A DNA stretch of 64,000 nucleotides from Ectopseudomonas mendocina (lineage in GTDB: Bacteria > Pseudomonadota > Gammaproteobacteria > Pseudomonadales > Pseudomonadaceae): contig NZ_JADTQG010000012.1 in NCBI RefSeq assembly GCF_016008875.1, forward strand, positions 1 through 64,000. The letters run 5' to 3'. Positions 16,013 through 25,227 of this stretch are shown here, in pieces. The position numbers and the translations under genes are program-made. The notes beneath the pieces were generated by a model, which saw only the letters and a program-made list of their open reading frames with translations, ran no database searches and was not told the origin of the DNA. Within the stretch, counting starts at the first letter, position 1; every line of letters starts with the position of its first letter.

Positions 16013-17113
16013 TCAGCCGCGGATGTTGTAGATGTCCTTCTCGTTGCTCTCCGCATAGTCGTACAGGCGCTGCAGATAGGCTTTCTGATGTTCCCAGACC
16101 TTTGTCGCTGCCGGGTCGGCCGCGGCACTGGCGTCCACCACTTCGGCAGCCACTTCCTTCAGGCGGGCCAGGACTTCATCCGGCAGGCGGCGTACTTCCA
16201 CGCCATCGGCCTTGAGTTGCTCCATGGCTTCCATGTTCTTGGCGTTGTAGTCGTCGAGCATGTCGCCATTGACGTCACGGGCGGCGGCACGAACGATGGC
16301 CTGCAGATCGGCCGGCAGGGTTTCCCAGGCCTTGAGGTTGACGTCCAGTTCGAACAGAACGCTCGGCTCCTGCCAGCCCGGGGTGTAGTAGTACTTGGCA
16401 GCCTTGTGCAGACCCAGGGCCAGGTCGTTGTATGGGCCGATCCACTCAGTGGCGTCGATGGCGCCGGTTTGCATGGCGGTGAAGATCTCACCGGCCGGCA
16501 TGTTGACCACGGTGCCGCCCATCTTGGTCAGCACTTCGCCGCCCAGGCCGGGGGTGCGCATCTTCAGGCCTTTGAAGTCGTCGACCGAGTTGATTTCCTT
16601 GTTGAACCAGCCGGCGGTTTGTACGCCGGTGTTGCCGCAGGCCATCGGCAGCACGCCGAACGGCTTGTACACCTCTTCCCACAGCTGCTGACCGCCGCCG
16701 CGATGCAGCCAGGCGTTCATTTCCTGGGCATTCGGGCCGAACGGCGAGGCACAGAAGAACTGCGCCGCTGGGACCTTACCTTTCCAGTAGTACGGCGCGC
16801 CGTGACCCATCTCGGCGGTACCGCGGGAGACTGCATCGAACACTTCCAGTGCAGGTACCAGTTCGCCGGCCGCGTACACCTTGACCTTCAGGCGGCCGTT
16901 GCTCATTTCATCGACCAGCTTGGCGAAGCGTTCGGCCCCCACACCGACGCCCGGGAAGTTTTTCGGCCACGAGGTGACCATCTTCCAGTTGAAGGTTTGG
17001 GTACTCGAACCCTCTTGAGGTGCTGCGGCGCTCTTGGCTTCTTCTTTACAGCCAGCCAGCGCGGTTGCTGCAAGGCCTACGCCCGCTGCGGCGAGTATGT
17101 CGCGACGTTTCAT
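16013..17113 (-). CDS. TRAP transporter substrate-binding protein, TakP/DctP family
   Basis: A 366-residue periplasmic receptor of a tripartite (TRAP) transporter. The N-terminus MKRRDILAAAGVGLAATALAGC has both twin-arginine character and a lipobox Cys. The mature part contains MVTSWPKNFPGVG, VKVYAAGELVPALEVFDAVSRGTAEMGH, PFGPNAQEM and GNTGVQTAGWFNKEI, which resemble the TakP subgroup that binds 2-oxo acids such as pyruvate. It is divergent from dctQ-dctM at 17356-19270, whose products are its membrane partners. The substrate is inferred from subgroup similarity. Confidence 0.88.
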   Translation of the reverse strand: MKRRDILAAAGVGLAATALAGCKEEAKSAAAPQEGSSTQTFNWKMVTSWPKNFPGVGVGAERFAKLVDEMSNGRLKVKVYAAGELVPALEVFDAVSRGTAEMGHGAPYYWKGKVPAAQFFCASPFGPNAQEMNAWLHRGGGQQLWEEVYKPFGVLPMACGNTGVQTAGWFNKEINSVDDFKGLKMRTPGLGGEVLTKMGGTVVNMPAGEIFTAMQTGAIDATEWIGPYNDLALGLHKAAKYYYTPGWQEPSVLFELDVNLKAWETLPADLQAIVRAAARDVNGDMLDDYNAKNMEAMEQLKADGVEVRRLPDEVLARLKEVAAEVVDASAAADPAATKVWEHQKAYLQRLYDYAESNEKDIYNIRG

Positions 17114-17234
17114 GCAATGCTCCTTTATTGTTGTATTGGTCTTACCACGGGATCGCCGGGGGTAGACCGGGCGTGAATAACATAGGGGTTCGTGACCTAC
17201 AAGCCTAGCGACTGCGACTAAAGTTGTACGGGCA

Positions 17235-17264
17235 TTGCTGCAATACCCTTTGCCTGCCTAGAAT
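17235..17264 (+). promoter_or_regulatory. Candidate sigma-70 promoter for dctQM
   Basis: TTGCTG and TAGAAT are spaced by 18 bases, about 92 bases upstream of the small permease start. The intergenic region 17114-17355 must also hold the promoter of the divergent binding-protein gene, which I cannot place. Confidence 0.33.
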
Positions 17265-17355
17265 CGCCGGCCTGCGGCCCACAAGGCCGCTGGTGGCGTG
17301 ATGTGCAGCCAACCGGTCGCTGTCTGCCTCCTACTCATAACGATAAGGACTCACT

Positions 17356-17901
17356 ATGTCCGACAAGCCTTCATTTCCCCTCGCTATTGCAAATTTAATC
17401 GATGCGCTCAACAGCTGGTTCGGCAAGGCCTGCGCATGGCTGACCGTATTTCTGGTGATCGGTACCGCCATCGTCGTGGTCCTGCGATACGGCTTCGGTA
17501 TCGGCGCGACAGCTCTGCAGGAGGCAGTTCTATACGCTCACGCGCTGGTGTTCATGGGGGCCGCAGCCTGGGTGCTGCAGCGTAACGGCCATGTGCGTGT
17601 CGACATTTTCTACCAGAAGTTCAGCGGCCGCCGCCAGGCGCTGGTGGAGGTCTTCGGCAACCTGCTGTTCCTGCTGCCGGTGGCGCTGTTCCTCGGCTGG
17701 GCCAGCTGGGATTACGTCAGCAACTCCTGGGCGACGCTCGAAGCCTCCAGCGAGTCAGGCGGGCTGAAGTTCGTCTATCTGCAGAAAAGCATCATCCTGG
17801 TACTGGTCGTCAGCCTGGTACTGCAGGGTATTTCCAACCTGATCAAGGCGCTCTACATCCTCAGCGGTCGCCTGCCGGCTCCGGAGGTGAAACATGGCTG
17901 A
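17356..17901 (+). CDS. TRAP transporter small permease, DctQ family
   Basis: A 181-residue inner-membrane protein with four predicted helices. VLRYGFGIGATALQEAVLYAHALVFMGAAAWVLQ is the core DctQ motif with its conserved E near residue 57, and GHVRVDIFY follows. It overlaps the large permease gene by eight bases, implying coupled translation. With the DctM subunit and the divergent TakP-like receptor it forms a complete sodium-coupled TRAP uptake system. Confidence 0.9.
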   Translation: MSDKPSFPLAIANLIDALNSWFGKACAWLTVFLVIGTAIVVVLRYGFGIGATALQEAVLYAHALVFMGAAAWVLQRNGHVRVDIFYQKFSGRRQALVEVFGNLLFLLPVALFLGWASWDYVSNSWATLEASSESGGLKFVYLQKSIILVLVVSLVLQGISNLIKALYILSGRLPAPEVKHG

Positions 17902-19270
17902 GTTGATGGCGATTCTGCTGTTCGTCAGTATTTGCGTGGCCTTGATGGGCGGCTTCCCGGTGGCGTTCACCCTGGCCGGCGTTTCCCTGCTGTTCGCCGG
18001 TATCGGCGTGCTTACCGGCACCTTCGACCCGGGGTATCTGAGCGCCCTGCCGAACCGCCTGTTCGGCATCATGAACAACCAGACCATGCTCGCCGTGCCG
18101 CTGTTCGTGTTCATGGGGGTGATGCTGGAACGCTCGCGGGTGGCTGAAGATCTACTCGAGTCCATGTCGCGCCTGTTCGGTACCCTGCGCGGCGGTCTGG
18201 CGATTTCCGTGTGTGTGGTCGGCGCGTTGCTGGCGGCTTCTACCGGTATCGTCGGTGCCACCGTGGTGACCATGGGTCTGCTGGCGCTGCCGACCATGCT
18301 GCGCCGCGGCTACGACCCGGCCATCTCCACCGGCACCCTGGCGGCGACCGGTACCCTGGGGCAGATCATTCCGCCGTCCATCGTGCTGGTACTGCTGGGT
18401 GACGTGATGTCCAGCGCCTATCAGCAGGCGCAGCTGAAGATGGGCATCTTCTCGCCGAAGACTGTCTCGGTCGGCGACCTGTTCGTCGGCGCGCTGCTGC
18501 CCGGCCTGCTGCTGGTCGGCCTGTACATCCTCTACATCATCGCCACTGCGATCCTCCAGCCGAAGAAACTGCCGGCGCTGCCGCAGGAAGAACTCGGCCC
18601 GATCGAATGGGGCAAGCTGGTCAAGGCACTGGTGCCGCCGTTGATCCTGATCGGCGCGGTGCTGGGCTCGATTCTCGCGGGTTACGCAACCCCCACCGAA
18701 GCCGCTGCGCTGGGCGCCGTGGGCGCGATGTTGCTGGCCTTCAGCAAGGGCAAGCTGAACTTCGGCCAGCTCAAGGAAGTGGCCTACGGCACCACCGAAA
18801 TCAGTGCCATGGTCTTCATGATCCTGATCGGCGCTTCGCTGTTCTCCCTGGTGTTCCGCGGCTTCGGCGGCGAGGTGCTGATCGAGGACGTGTTCGCGCA
18901 ACTGCCAGGCGGCGTGCTCGGTGCGTTCTTCCTGGTGATGGTGGTGATCTTCCTGCTCGGCTTCATCCTCGACTTCATCGAGATCACCTTCGTGGTGGTG
19001 CCGATCGTCGGGCCGGTGCTGCTGGCGATGGGGCTCGACCCGATCTGGCTGGGCGTGATGATTGCGCTGAACCTGCAGACGTCGTTCCTTACGCCGCCGT
19101 TCGGCTTCGCGCTGTTCTATCTGCGTGGCGTGACGCCGCCGAGCATCGCCACCAGCACCATCTACAAGGGTGTGGTGCCGTTCATCCTGATCCAGATTAT
19201 GCTGCTGGTGATCGCCTACATCTTCCCGGGCCTGATCACCTGGTTGCCGGAACAGGTCTACGGCAAGTAG
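17894..19270 (+). CDS. TRAP transporter large permease, DctM family
   Basis: A 458-residue polytopic transport subunit, the sodium-coupled channel of the TRAP system. Family features include GFPVAFTLAGVSLLFAGIG, MNNQTMLAVPLFVFMGVMLE, STGIVGATVVTMGLLALPTML, TGTLGQIIPPSIVLVLLGDV, GYATPTEAAALGAVGAM and LNLQTSFLTPPFGFALFYLRGV. Length and helix content match DctM. Its reading frame starts inside dctQ. A terminator follows 22 bases after the stop. Confidence 0.93.
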   Translation: MAELMAILLFVSICVALMGGFPVAFTLAGVSLLFAGIGVLTGTFDPGYLSALPNRLFGIMNNQTMLAVPLFVFMGVMLERSRVAEDLLESMSRLFGTLRGGLAISVCVVGALLAASTGIVGATVVTMGLLALPTMLRRGYDPAISTGTLAATGTLGQIIPPSIVLVLLGDVMSSAYQQAQLKMGIFSPKTVSVGDLFVGALLPGLLLVGLYILYIIATAILQPKKLPALPQEELGPIEWGKLVKALVPPLILIGAVLGSILAGYATPTEAAALGAVGAMLLAFSKGKLNFGQLKEVAYGTTEISAMVFMILIGASLFSLVFRGFGGEVLIEDVFAQLPGGVLGAFFLVMVVIFLLGFILDFIEITFVVVPIVGPVLLAMGLDPIWLGVMIALNLQTSFLTPPFGFALFYLRGVTPPSIATSTIYKGVVPFILIQIMLLVIAYIFPGLITWLPEQVYGK

Positions 19271-19291
19271 GTCATAGCTTGCAGTCAGCTG

Positions 19292-19316
19292 ACGCCCGTC
19301 CCAGTGACGGGCGTTT
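19292..19316 (+). terminator. Rho-independent terminator after dctM
   Basis: ACGCCCGTC pairs with GACGGGCGT around a short loop, followed by TTTT. It closes the dctQM unit before the mutarotase gene. Confidence 0.8.
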
Positions 19317-19366
19317 TGCTTCTTGCGTGTCACACTATCGGTCATCTATCCCAACGAGAGGTCGTC

Positions 19367-20266
19367 ATGAGTAGCGCCCAAGTCGAACGCGTGGAACTGG
19401 ATCAACTGACCTGCTGGCGAATCCGCGCTGCCGGCAGCGAGCTGCTGGTGGCTCAGCAGGGTGCGCAGATTCTCGGTTACCAGCAGGGCGAGCAGCCGCC
19501 GCTGATCTGGCTGAGCCCGGACGCGGCCTATCAGCGCGGCCAGAGCGTGCGCGGTGGTGTACCGCTGTGCTGGCCCTGGTTCGGCGATCTGCGGCGCAAC
19601 CCGCAGGCGGTGCAGGCGCATTATCAGCTGGAGCAGGCGCCGGCCCACGGCCTGGTGCGCACGCTTGACTGGGAGTTGCTGAGCATCGATGAGGAGGACG
19701 ACGCCGTCACCCTGCGTTTTGCCTACGACACCCGCAACCAGCCGCTGGAGGGTTGGCCGCGGGATGTCGGCCTGACCTTCGTCGTACGTGTGGCGCAGGA
19801 CCTCGGCATGAGCCTGGAGACCCACAATCGCGGTACGGAACCGCTGACCCTGAGCCAGGCGCTACACAGCTACTTCGCCGTCAGCGACGTGCGTCAGGTC
19901 AGCGTCGAGGGGCTCCAGAGCTGTCGCTATATCGACACCCTGCAGGACTGGCAGGAGCTGCGTCAGCAGGACGCCCCGCTGTTCGACGCGGAGACCGATC
20001 GCATCTATCTCGATACCGCCGCGCGGCTGAGCATCGTCGACCCGGGCTGGCGGCGGCGCATCCATCTGGACACCCGCGGCTCACGCTCGGCCGTGCTGTG
20101 GAATCCCTGGATCGACAAGGCCAGGCGCCTGTCGCAGTTTCCCGATGACGCCTGGCAGGACATGCTCTGCATCGAGACGGCCAACGTGCTGGAGGACGTC
20201 GTGCAGCTGAAAGCCGATGAGCGCCATAGGTTGGAGCTGCGTCTGTCCAGCGAGCCCAGCGACTAG
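19367..20266 (+). CDS. D-hexose-6-phosphate mutarotase, YeaD family
   Basis: A 299-residue aldose-1-epimerase-fold enzyme interconverting alpha and beta hexose-6-phosphates in the cytoplasm. Visible motifs are IWLSPDAAYQRGQSVRGGVPLCWPWFG (substrate-phosphate region), APAHGLVRTLDWEL with the catalytic-type His, LSQALHSYFAVSDV and WNPWIDKARRLSQFPDDAWQDMLCIE with the likely general-base Glu. The start at 19367 has GAGAGG upstream. It stands alone between the TRAP genes and a DUF3299 gene. Confidence 0.9.
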   Translation: MSSAQVERVELDQLTCWRIRAAGSELLVAQQGAQILGYQQGEQPPLIWLSPDAAYQRGQSVRGGVPLCWPWFGDLRRNPQAVQAHYQLEQAPAHGLVRTLDWELLSIDEEDDAVTLRFAYDTRNQPLEGWPRDVGLTFVVRVAQDLGMSLETHNRGTEPLTLSQALHSYFAVSDVRQVSVEGLQSCRYIDTLQDWQELRQQDAPLFDAETDRIYLDTAARLSIVDPGWRRRIHLDTRGSRSAVLWNPWIDKARRLSQFPDDAWQDMLCIETANVLEDVVQLKADERHRLELRLSSEPSD

Positions 20267-20345
20267 CCCGTGGCGCCGGTCCGGCGCAGGTAGACGCAGC
20301 ACCGGCTACGGGCCTGTGCTGCCGTCATCAGTGTCGCGGCTGTGT

Positions 20346-20879
20346 TTAAAGGTCTTCGTCGGTCACCAGGCGCACTTCGCCCGCTTCCATGGCGTAGGCG
20401 GCGTCGGCCAGGTCATTGCTGATCTTCTCGACTTTGAGTTCGCCGCTTACCCACAGCGGCGCGTAGATGTCCTCGAGCGGGATACCCTTCGGGTAGCGCA
20501 CCAGCACCAGCTGGTTAGGTGGTGGTGGCGGCACGTGGATGCAGGCGCCCGGATAGGGCACCAGGAAGAACAGGGTGCTGTTGCCTTTCTCGTCGTTTTC
20601 CAGCGGCACCGGATAACCGCCCAGGCGGATCGCCTTGCCGTCGAGCTCGGCCACAGTCCTGGTGGAATACATCACCGCTGGCAGGTCCTGGTCCTGCTGG
20701 CGCAGGCCGTCCTCGCTGTAGAAGGTGCTGTCGCCTTCGGGGCTGTCGTGGCTGATCTCGGGCATCTCCTCGAGGGCCTTGCGGTCCTCGGGTGGCATCA
20801 GGTCGAGCCAGTCGGTTTCCGGTAGTTCGGCGTGGGCCAGGCCGGTAAGCAGTAGCAGGGCGAACAGCAGGTGGCGCAT
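20346..20879 (-). CDS. DUF3299 exported protein
   Basis: About 177 residues from the ATG at 20879; an ATG at 20891 is also possible. A signal peptide (MRHLLFALLLLTGLAHA) leads a periplasmic domain with WLDLMPPEDRKALEEM, then RLGGYPVPLENDEKGNSTLFFLVPYPGACIHVPPPPPNQLVLV, the hallmark of DUF3299 with a Cys-His pair (CIHVPPPPPNQ) that could bind metal. Function is unknown; homologues often sit near metal or ABC export genes, not seen here. Confidence 0.83.
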   Translation of the reverse strand: MRHLLFALLLLTGLAHAELPETDWLDLMPPEDRKALEEMPEISHDSPEGDSTFYSEDGLRQQDQDLPAVMYSTRTVAELDGKAIRLGGYPVPLENDEKGNSTLFFLVPYPGACIHVPPPPPNQLVLVRYPKGIPLEDIYAPLWVSGELKVEKISNDLADAAYAMEAGEVRLVTDEDL

Positions 20880-20954
20880 GGAATCAGGCATCTCGTGGCG
20901 GCGTGAATGAGAAGCCGAGGGACCAGGCGTCCATCGGCTCCTTGAAGAAGGGCC

Positions 20955-21200
20955 TCAGCTCTTCTTGATCGCGCCGTAGATTACCAGCAGAACGATGGCG
21001 CCGATCACTGCGCCGATAAAACCGGCGGCCTCCCCGGCTTCATAGATGCCCAGCGCCTGGCCGCCGTAGGTAGCGGCGATGGAGCCGCCGATGCCGAGCA
21101 GGATGGTCATGATCCAGCCCATGCTGTCATCGCCGGGTTTGAGAAAGCGTGCGACCAGACCGACGATCAGGCCAATTAAAATGGTGCCGATAATGCCCAT
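20955..21200 (-). CDS. GlsB/YeaQ/YmgE family small membrane protein
   Basis: An 81-residue protein with three hydrophobic segments and the Gly-rich family pattern MGIIGTILIGLIVGLVARFL, MGWIMTILLGIGGS and AAGFIGAVIGAIVLLVIYG. The family is called transglycosylase-associated but is best described as stress-inducible membrane protein of unknown function. AAGGAGAC precedes the ATG. Confidence 0.9.
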   Translation of the reverse strand: MGIIGTILIGLIVGLVARFLKPGDDSMGWIMTILLGIGGSIAATYGGQALGIYEAGEAAGFIGAVIGAIVLLVIYGAIKKS

Positions 21201-21265
21201 TGGCGTGTCTCCTTGATGAGTGCCGCTTATGCGGCAGGCTCGGTATCGGACAGGTGGATGGGCTG

Positions 21266-22030
21266 TCAGTTCGTCTCGTCGGGCGGCAGCACGCCGTAGC
21301 GACGGTAGATCAGCGCAATTTCACCCTCTGCACGCATGCGCTCGAGTTCGGCACCGAGGCGGTCGTACAGCTCACGCCGATCGCTCTGGTAGCGCTTGAG
21401 CGAGGCACCGAAGTGGTTGCCCAGCACCTGCCGGTGGGCGTAGTGCGCGTAGCTGTAGTCGCGAAAGCCCATTGCCTGGAGCTGCGCTTCCATCGGCGCA
21501 ACGTCGAGAACCGCAATGGTGTCGAGCCGTCCGGCGCGGAACATGGCTACCAGCTGCGCATCGTCGCTGGCGAACACGCGGTTCAGCAGATCATCGCTGT
21601 CGAAGGGCTCGAAGTAGGCCGTGCCGCGCTTCACACCCAGGGACAGCCGGTAGAGATCTTCGTAGCGGCTCAGTCTGCCCTCTTCGCCGGGGCGCGTGAC
21701 GAAGCGGATATTGAGCTGCTGGTTGCCGATGCTGGGCAGAAAATGGATGTATTCGCGGCGCTGCTCGGTGAGCAGCACGCGTGGTACCAGGTCGACCCGC
21801 CCCGAGCGCAGGTCTTCGAGGCTGCGCAGAAAGGGCGCTTCGCGCCAGTGCAGGTCGATCCCGAGGCGCTGTGCGGCGGTCTCCAGCACGCTGATCAGCG
21901 GGCCGCTGGGAAGGCCATCGACGGCGTGCATCTCCGGCGGCCGCTCGCGGAAATCGACGCGCAGCACATCGTCGTCGCCGACGCAGGTCAGTGCGAACAA
22001 CAGGGGCAGCAGGGAAAGGAGACGCTTCAT
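21266..22030 (-). CDS. Periplasmic amino-acid-type solute-binding domain protein
   Basis: A 254-residue exported protein (SBP_bac_3 type). The signal peptide MKRLLSLLPLLFALTCVG precedes DVLRVDFRERPPEMHAVDGLPSGPLISVLETAAQRLGI, the usual first lobe, and LEDLRSGRVDLVPRVLLTEQRREYIHFLPSIG. No ABC permease or ATPase is adjacent, so it may be an orphan receptor or signal sensor. The start at 22030 is chosen because the signal peptide begins there. Confidence 0.78.
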   Translation of the reverse strand: MKRLLSLLPLLFALTCVGDDDVLRVDFRERPPEMHAVDGLPSGPLISVLETAAQRLGIDLHWREAPFLRSLEDLRSGRVDLVPRVLLTEQRREYIHFLPSIGNQQLNIRFVTRPGEEGRLSRYEDLYRLSLGVKRGTAYFEPFDSDDLLNRVFASDDAQLVAMFRAGRLDTIAVLDVAPMEAQLQAMGFRDYSYAHYAHRQVLGNHFGASLKRYQSDRRELYDRLGAELERMRAEGEIALIYRRYGVLPPDETN

Positions 22031-22086
22031 GGAGGAGGCTCTTGAACGACCGCCGTCGTTCAAGAGTTTAGCTGCGAATCGCCCGA

Positions 22087-23172
22087 TCAGTCTGCAGCGA
22101 TCAGCGCCTGCACGGCGGCGATAGCGGTATCGAGGCGGGCGCGGTCGGCACTGCGCAGGGTGGCGTGGCCAACCTTGCGCCCGGCCTTGAAGGCCTTGCC
22201 GTAGTGGTGCAGATGGCAGTCGGCGACGCTGATCACCTTGTCCACTGGCGGCACTTCACCGATGAAGTTGAGCATCGCGCTTTCGCCCACCTTGGCGGTG
22301 GAGCCCAGCGGCAGGCCGGCGACAGCGCGCAGGTGGTTTTCGAACTGGCTGCACTCGGCGCCTTCGATGGTCCAGTGCCCGGAGTTGTGCACGCGCGGGG
22401 CGATCTCGTTGGCCTTGAGCCCGCCGTCCACCTCGAAGAATTCGAAGGCCAGCACGCCGACATAGTCGAGCCTGTCCAGAACGCGACCGACGTAGTCCTC
22501 GGCCAGCGCCTGCAGCGGGTGAGCGGTGCTGGCGATGGACAGGGCGAGAATGCCGCTGTCGTGGGTGTTGTGCACCAGCGGGTAGAAGCGAGTTTCACCA
22601 TCGCGGGCACGCACGGCGATCAGCGACACCTCGCCGGTGAAGGGCACGAAGCCTTCGAGGATGCACGGCACGCTGCCCAGTTCGGCGAAGGCGTCGGTGA
22701 CGTCTTCCGGCTTGCGCAGAACCTTCTGGCCCTTGCCGTCGTAGCCCAGGGTGCGGGTCTTCATCACCGCCGGCAGGCCGATGCTGGCCACCGAGGCATC
22801 GAGGTCGGTCTGCGATTGGATGTCGGCGAACTCGGGGGTGGGAATGCCCAGCTCGCGGAACATGGACTTCTCGAACCAGCGGTCGCGGGCGATGCGCAGC
22901 GCTTCTGCACCCGGATAGACCGGTACGAACTGCGAGAGGAAGGCCACGGTTTCCGCCGGCACGCTCTCGAATTCGAAGGTGACCAGGTCGACCTCGTCGG
23001 CCAGCTGGCGCAGGTGATCCTGATCGCCATAATCGGCGCGGATATGCTCACCAAGCGCCTGGGCGCAGGCGTCCGGCGCCGGGTCGAGGAAGGCGAAGTC
23101 CATGCCCAGCGGAGTGCCCGCCAGGGCCATCATGCGGCCCAGCTGGCCGCCACCGATCACACCGATTTTCAT
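22087..23172 (-). CDS. purK: 5-(carboxyamino)imidazole ribonucleotide synthase PurK
   Basis: A 361-residue ATP-grasp enzyme converting AIR, bicarbonate and ATP to N5-CAIR in purine synthesis. The N-terminus MKIGVIGGGQLGRMMALAG, TRTLGYDGKGQ in the ATP-grasp loop, and FEFFEVDGGLKANEIAPRVHNSGHWTIEGAECSQFENH are diagnostic. The start at 23172 has AGAGG upstream. It lies 146 bases after purE on the same strand, the usual order, and the next enzyme in the pathway is PurE. Confidence 0.97.
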   Translation of the reverse strand: MKIGVIGGGQLGRMMALAGTPLGMDFAFLDPAPDACAQALGEHIRADYGDQDHLRQLADEVDLVTFEFESVPAETVAFLSQFVPVYPGAEALRIARDRWFEKSMFRELGIPTPEFADIQSQTDLDASVASIGLPAVMKTRTLGYDGKGQKVLRKPEDVTDAFAELGSVPCILEGFVPFTGEVSLIAVRARDGETRFYPLVHNTHDSGILALSIASTAHPLQALAEDYVGRVLDRLDYVGVLAFEFFEVDGGLKANEIAPRVHNSGHWTIEGAECSQFENHLRAVAGLPLGSTAKVGESAMLNFIGEVPPVDKVISVADCHLHHYGKAFKAGRKVGHATLRSADRARLDTAIAAVQALIAAD

Positions 23173-23318
23173 AACAAAGCCTCTTTCAGCAGGTGGCGAG
23201 ACCAAGCAGTTGAACGCTGCCCGCAGCGCAGGAAGCGGAGTTTACCCCGGTAAATGAGCATTCCGAGCCGCCGACAGCGTGCAAATGCGCCATGTCGCAG
23301 CCTCTGATGGAATGGGCT

Positions 23319-23810
23319 TCAGGCCTCGCGCGGGTCCGGGTTGTTCAGCACGGTATCGGTCTGCTCCTCGCGGAACTGCTTCAGCGCCGCGTGGAACTGC
23401 GGGTGCTGGTGACCGAGGATGCTGGCCGCCAGCAGCGCCGCGTTGACCGCGCCGGCCTTGCCGATGGCCAGGGTGGCGACCGGGATACCGGCTGGCATCT
23501 GCACGATCGACAGCAGCGAGTCGACGCCCGAGAGCATGGACGACTGCACCGGCACGCCGAGCACCGGCAGGTGAGTCTTGGCCGCGCACATGCCCGGCAG
23601 GTGAGCGGCGCCACCGGCGCCGGCGATGATCACCTGGATACCGCGGGCTTCGGCCTCTTCGGCGTACTGGAACAGCAGATCCGGGGTGCGGTGGGCAGAG
23701 ACCACCTTGACCTCGTGGGGGATGCCCAGCTTGTCCAGCATCTCGGCGGTGTGGCTAAGGGTGGACCAGTCGGACTTGGAGCCCATGATCACGCCAACCA
23801 GTGCGCTCAT
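23319..23810 (-). CDS. purE: N5-carboxyaminoimidazole ribonucleotide mutase PurE
   Basis: A 163-residue class I PurE that rearranges N5-CAIR to CAIR. Conserved elements are [12 protein letters not shown] at the N-terminus, [18 protein letters not shown] with the catalytic-region His, [12 protein letters not shown], and [44 protein letters not shown] precedes the ATG. TTATACT on this strand near 23927-23933 may be the -10 box of the purEK promoter. Confidence 0.97.
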   Translation of the reverse strand: MSALVGVIMGSKSDWSTLSHTAEMLDKLGIPHEVKVVSAHRTPDLLFQYAEEAEARGIQVIIAGAGGAAHLPGMCAAKTHLPVLGVPVQSSMLSGVDSLLSIVQMPAGIPVATLAIGKAGAVNAALLAASILGHQHPQFHAALKQFREEQTDTVLNNPDPREA

Positions 23811-24015
23811 CAAAGTGCCTCTTCTCTCGGGCGCCTCGCGGCGCGTCAAAAACCAACAAGCCACGCGGGCGGGCCAGCGTGGCTTGTCATGATTCGTTGT
23901 AGCCGGGCGCTGCCGGCCGAAGGCCGCGCAGTATAACGCAAAGCCGCCGTCGTCGGGCAGTGGCGACGACCGTTTGTCATACCGGCCGTGGCCATGCAGA
24001 AAAAGCGCCTAAACC

Positions 24016-24029
24016 TTGCTCTGGAGCAA
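24016..24029. promoter_or_regulatory. ANR/DNR-like palindrome upstream of alcohol dehydrogenase
   Basis: TTGCTCTGGAGCAA is a perfect dyad differing from TTGAT-N4-ATCAA by one base in each half. Its centre is 66 bases before the ATG, the same spacing as at norC and nirK. The P. aeruginosa homologue adhA is known to be ANR-dependent. Confidence 0.4.
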
Positions 24030-24088
24030 TGTCGGCGTGGGCTGCGCGCGCACACTGGCCAGACACTCGCATGGAAGAGGAACAGCCT

Positions 24089-25111
24089 ATGAACCAGACC
24101 ATGAAAGCCGCAGTCGTCCATGCCTTCGGGCAGCCGCTGCGTATCGAGGAAGTAAAGACACCACTGCCCGGCCCGGGACAGATTCTGGTGAAGATCGAAG
24201 CTTCCGGTGTATGCCACACCGACCTGCACGCAGCCGAAGGCGACTGGCCGGTGAAGCCGAGCCTGCCGTTCATTCCCGGCCACGAAGGCGTCGGCTACGT
24301 GGCAGCGGTCGGCAGCGGTGTGACCCGGGTGAAGGAAGGCGACCGCGTCGGCGTGCCCTGGCTGTACACCGCCTGTGGCTGTTGCGAGCACTGCCTGACC
24401 GGCTGGGAAACCCTCTGCGAGAGCCAGCAGAACACCGGCTATTCGATCAACGGCGGTTACGCCGAATACGTGCTGGCTGATCCGAACTATGTCGGCATCC
24501 TGCCGAAAAGCGTCGATTTCCTGGAAATCGCGCCGATCCTTTGCGCAGGCGTGACGGTGTACAAGGGCCTCAAGGAAACCAAGGCACGCCCCGGCCAGTG
24601 GGTGGCAATCTCCGGTATTGGCGGTCTCGGTCACGTCGCTGTGCAGTATGCGCGCGCCATGGGCCTGCACGTGGTCGCGGTGGATGTGGACGATGCCAAG
24701 CTGGAGCTGGCGCGCAAGCTCGGCGCCAGCCTGACCATCAACGCCCGCAAGGAAAATCCGGCCGAGGTGGTGCAGCGCGATATCGGCGGTGCCCACGGCG
24801 TGCTGGTCACCGCGGTGTCCAACGCCGCCTTCGGCCAGGCCATCGGCATGGCGCGCCGGCACGGTACGGTGGCGCTGGTCGGCCTGCCGCCGGGCGACTT
24901 CCCCACGCCGATCTTCGACGTTGTACTCAAGGCCATCAGCATCACCGGCTCCATCGTCGGCACCCGCGCCGATCTGCAGGAGGCGCTGGACTTCGCCGGC
25001 GAGGGTTTGGTCAAGGCCACGGTGAGCAGCGACAGCCTGGACAACATCAACGGCATCTTCGAGCAGATGCGCGGCGGACAGATCGAGGGGCGGGTGGTAC
25101 TGCAGTTCTGA
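24089..25111 (+). CDS. adhA: Zinc-dependent alcohol dehydrogenase, AdhP/AdhA type
   Basis: A 340-residue NAD-dependent medium-chain alcohol dehydrogenase. Catalytic zinc ligands are visible as C42 (GVCHTDLH) and H65-E66 (PGHEGVG). Structural zinc cysteines are C96, C99, C102 and C110. The Rossmann glycine motif is [13 protein letters not shown]. Start 24089 is chosen from AGAGGAAC eight bases before. In P. aeruginosa the same gene (PA5427) also borders purE, so this is conserved synteny. It likely works in fermentative or ethanol metabolism at low oxygen. Confidence 0.92.
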   Translation: MNQTMKAAVVHAFGQPLRIEEVKTPLPGPGQILVKIEASGVCHTDLHAAEGDWPVKPSLPFIPGHEGVGYVAAVGSGVTRVKEGDRVGVPWLYTACGCCEHCLTGWETLCESQQNTGYSINGGYAEYVLADPNYVGILPKSVDFLEIAPILCAGVTVYKGLKETKARPGQWVAISGIGGLGHVAVQYARAMGLHVVAVDVDDAKLELARKLGASLTINARKENPAEVVQRDIGGAHGVLVTAVSNAAFGQAIGMARRHGTVALVGLPPGDFPTPIFDVVLKAISITGSIVGTRADLQEALDFAGEGLVKATVSSDSLDNINGIFEQMRGGQIEGRVVLQF

Positions 25112-25227
25112 ACCGCGAAGGCGCTGGGCGGGCCATTTTCCTACAGCGCGGACGCGCAAGGGCGCACAGATTGCCGCCAGGCGGCTGGCTATACTGTGCA
25201 CCCTTCATCCGTACAAGGACGTGCCCC

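Noticed and set aside
20267..20345. GC-rich imperfect dyads after the mutarotase gene as a terminator
   Set aside because: Several short arms (CCCGT, GCCGG) can pair, but no consistent stem with a T-run could be drawn.
24541..25227. Upstream extension of the exported protein frame to 493 codons
   Set aside because: The extra part lies out of frame inside the alcohol dehydrogenase gene; a signal peptide starts at 25228.
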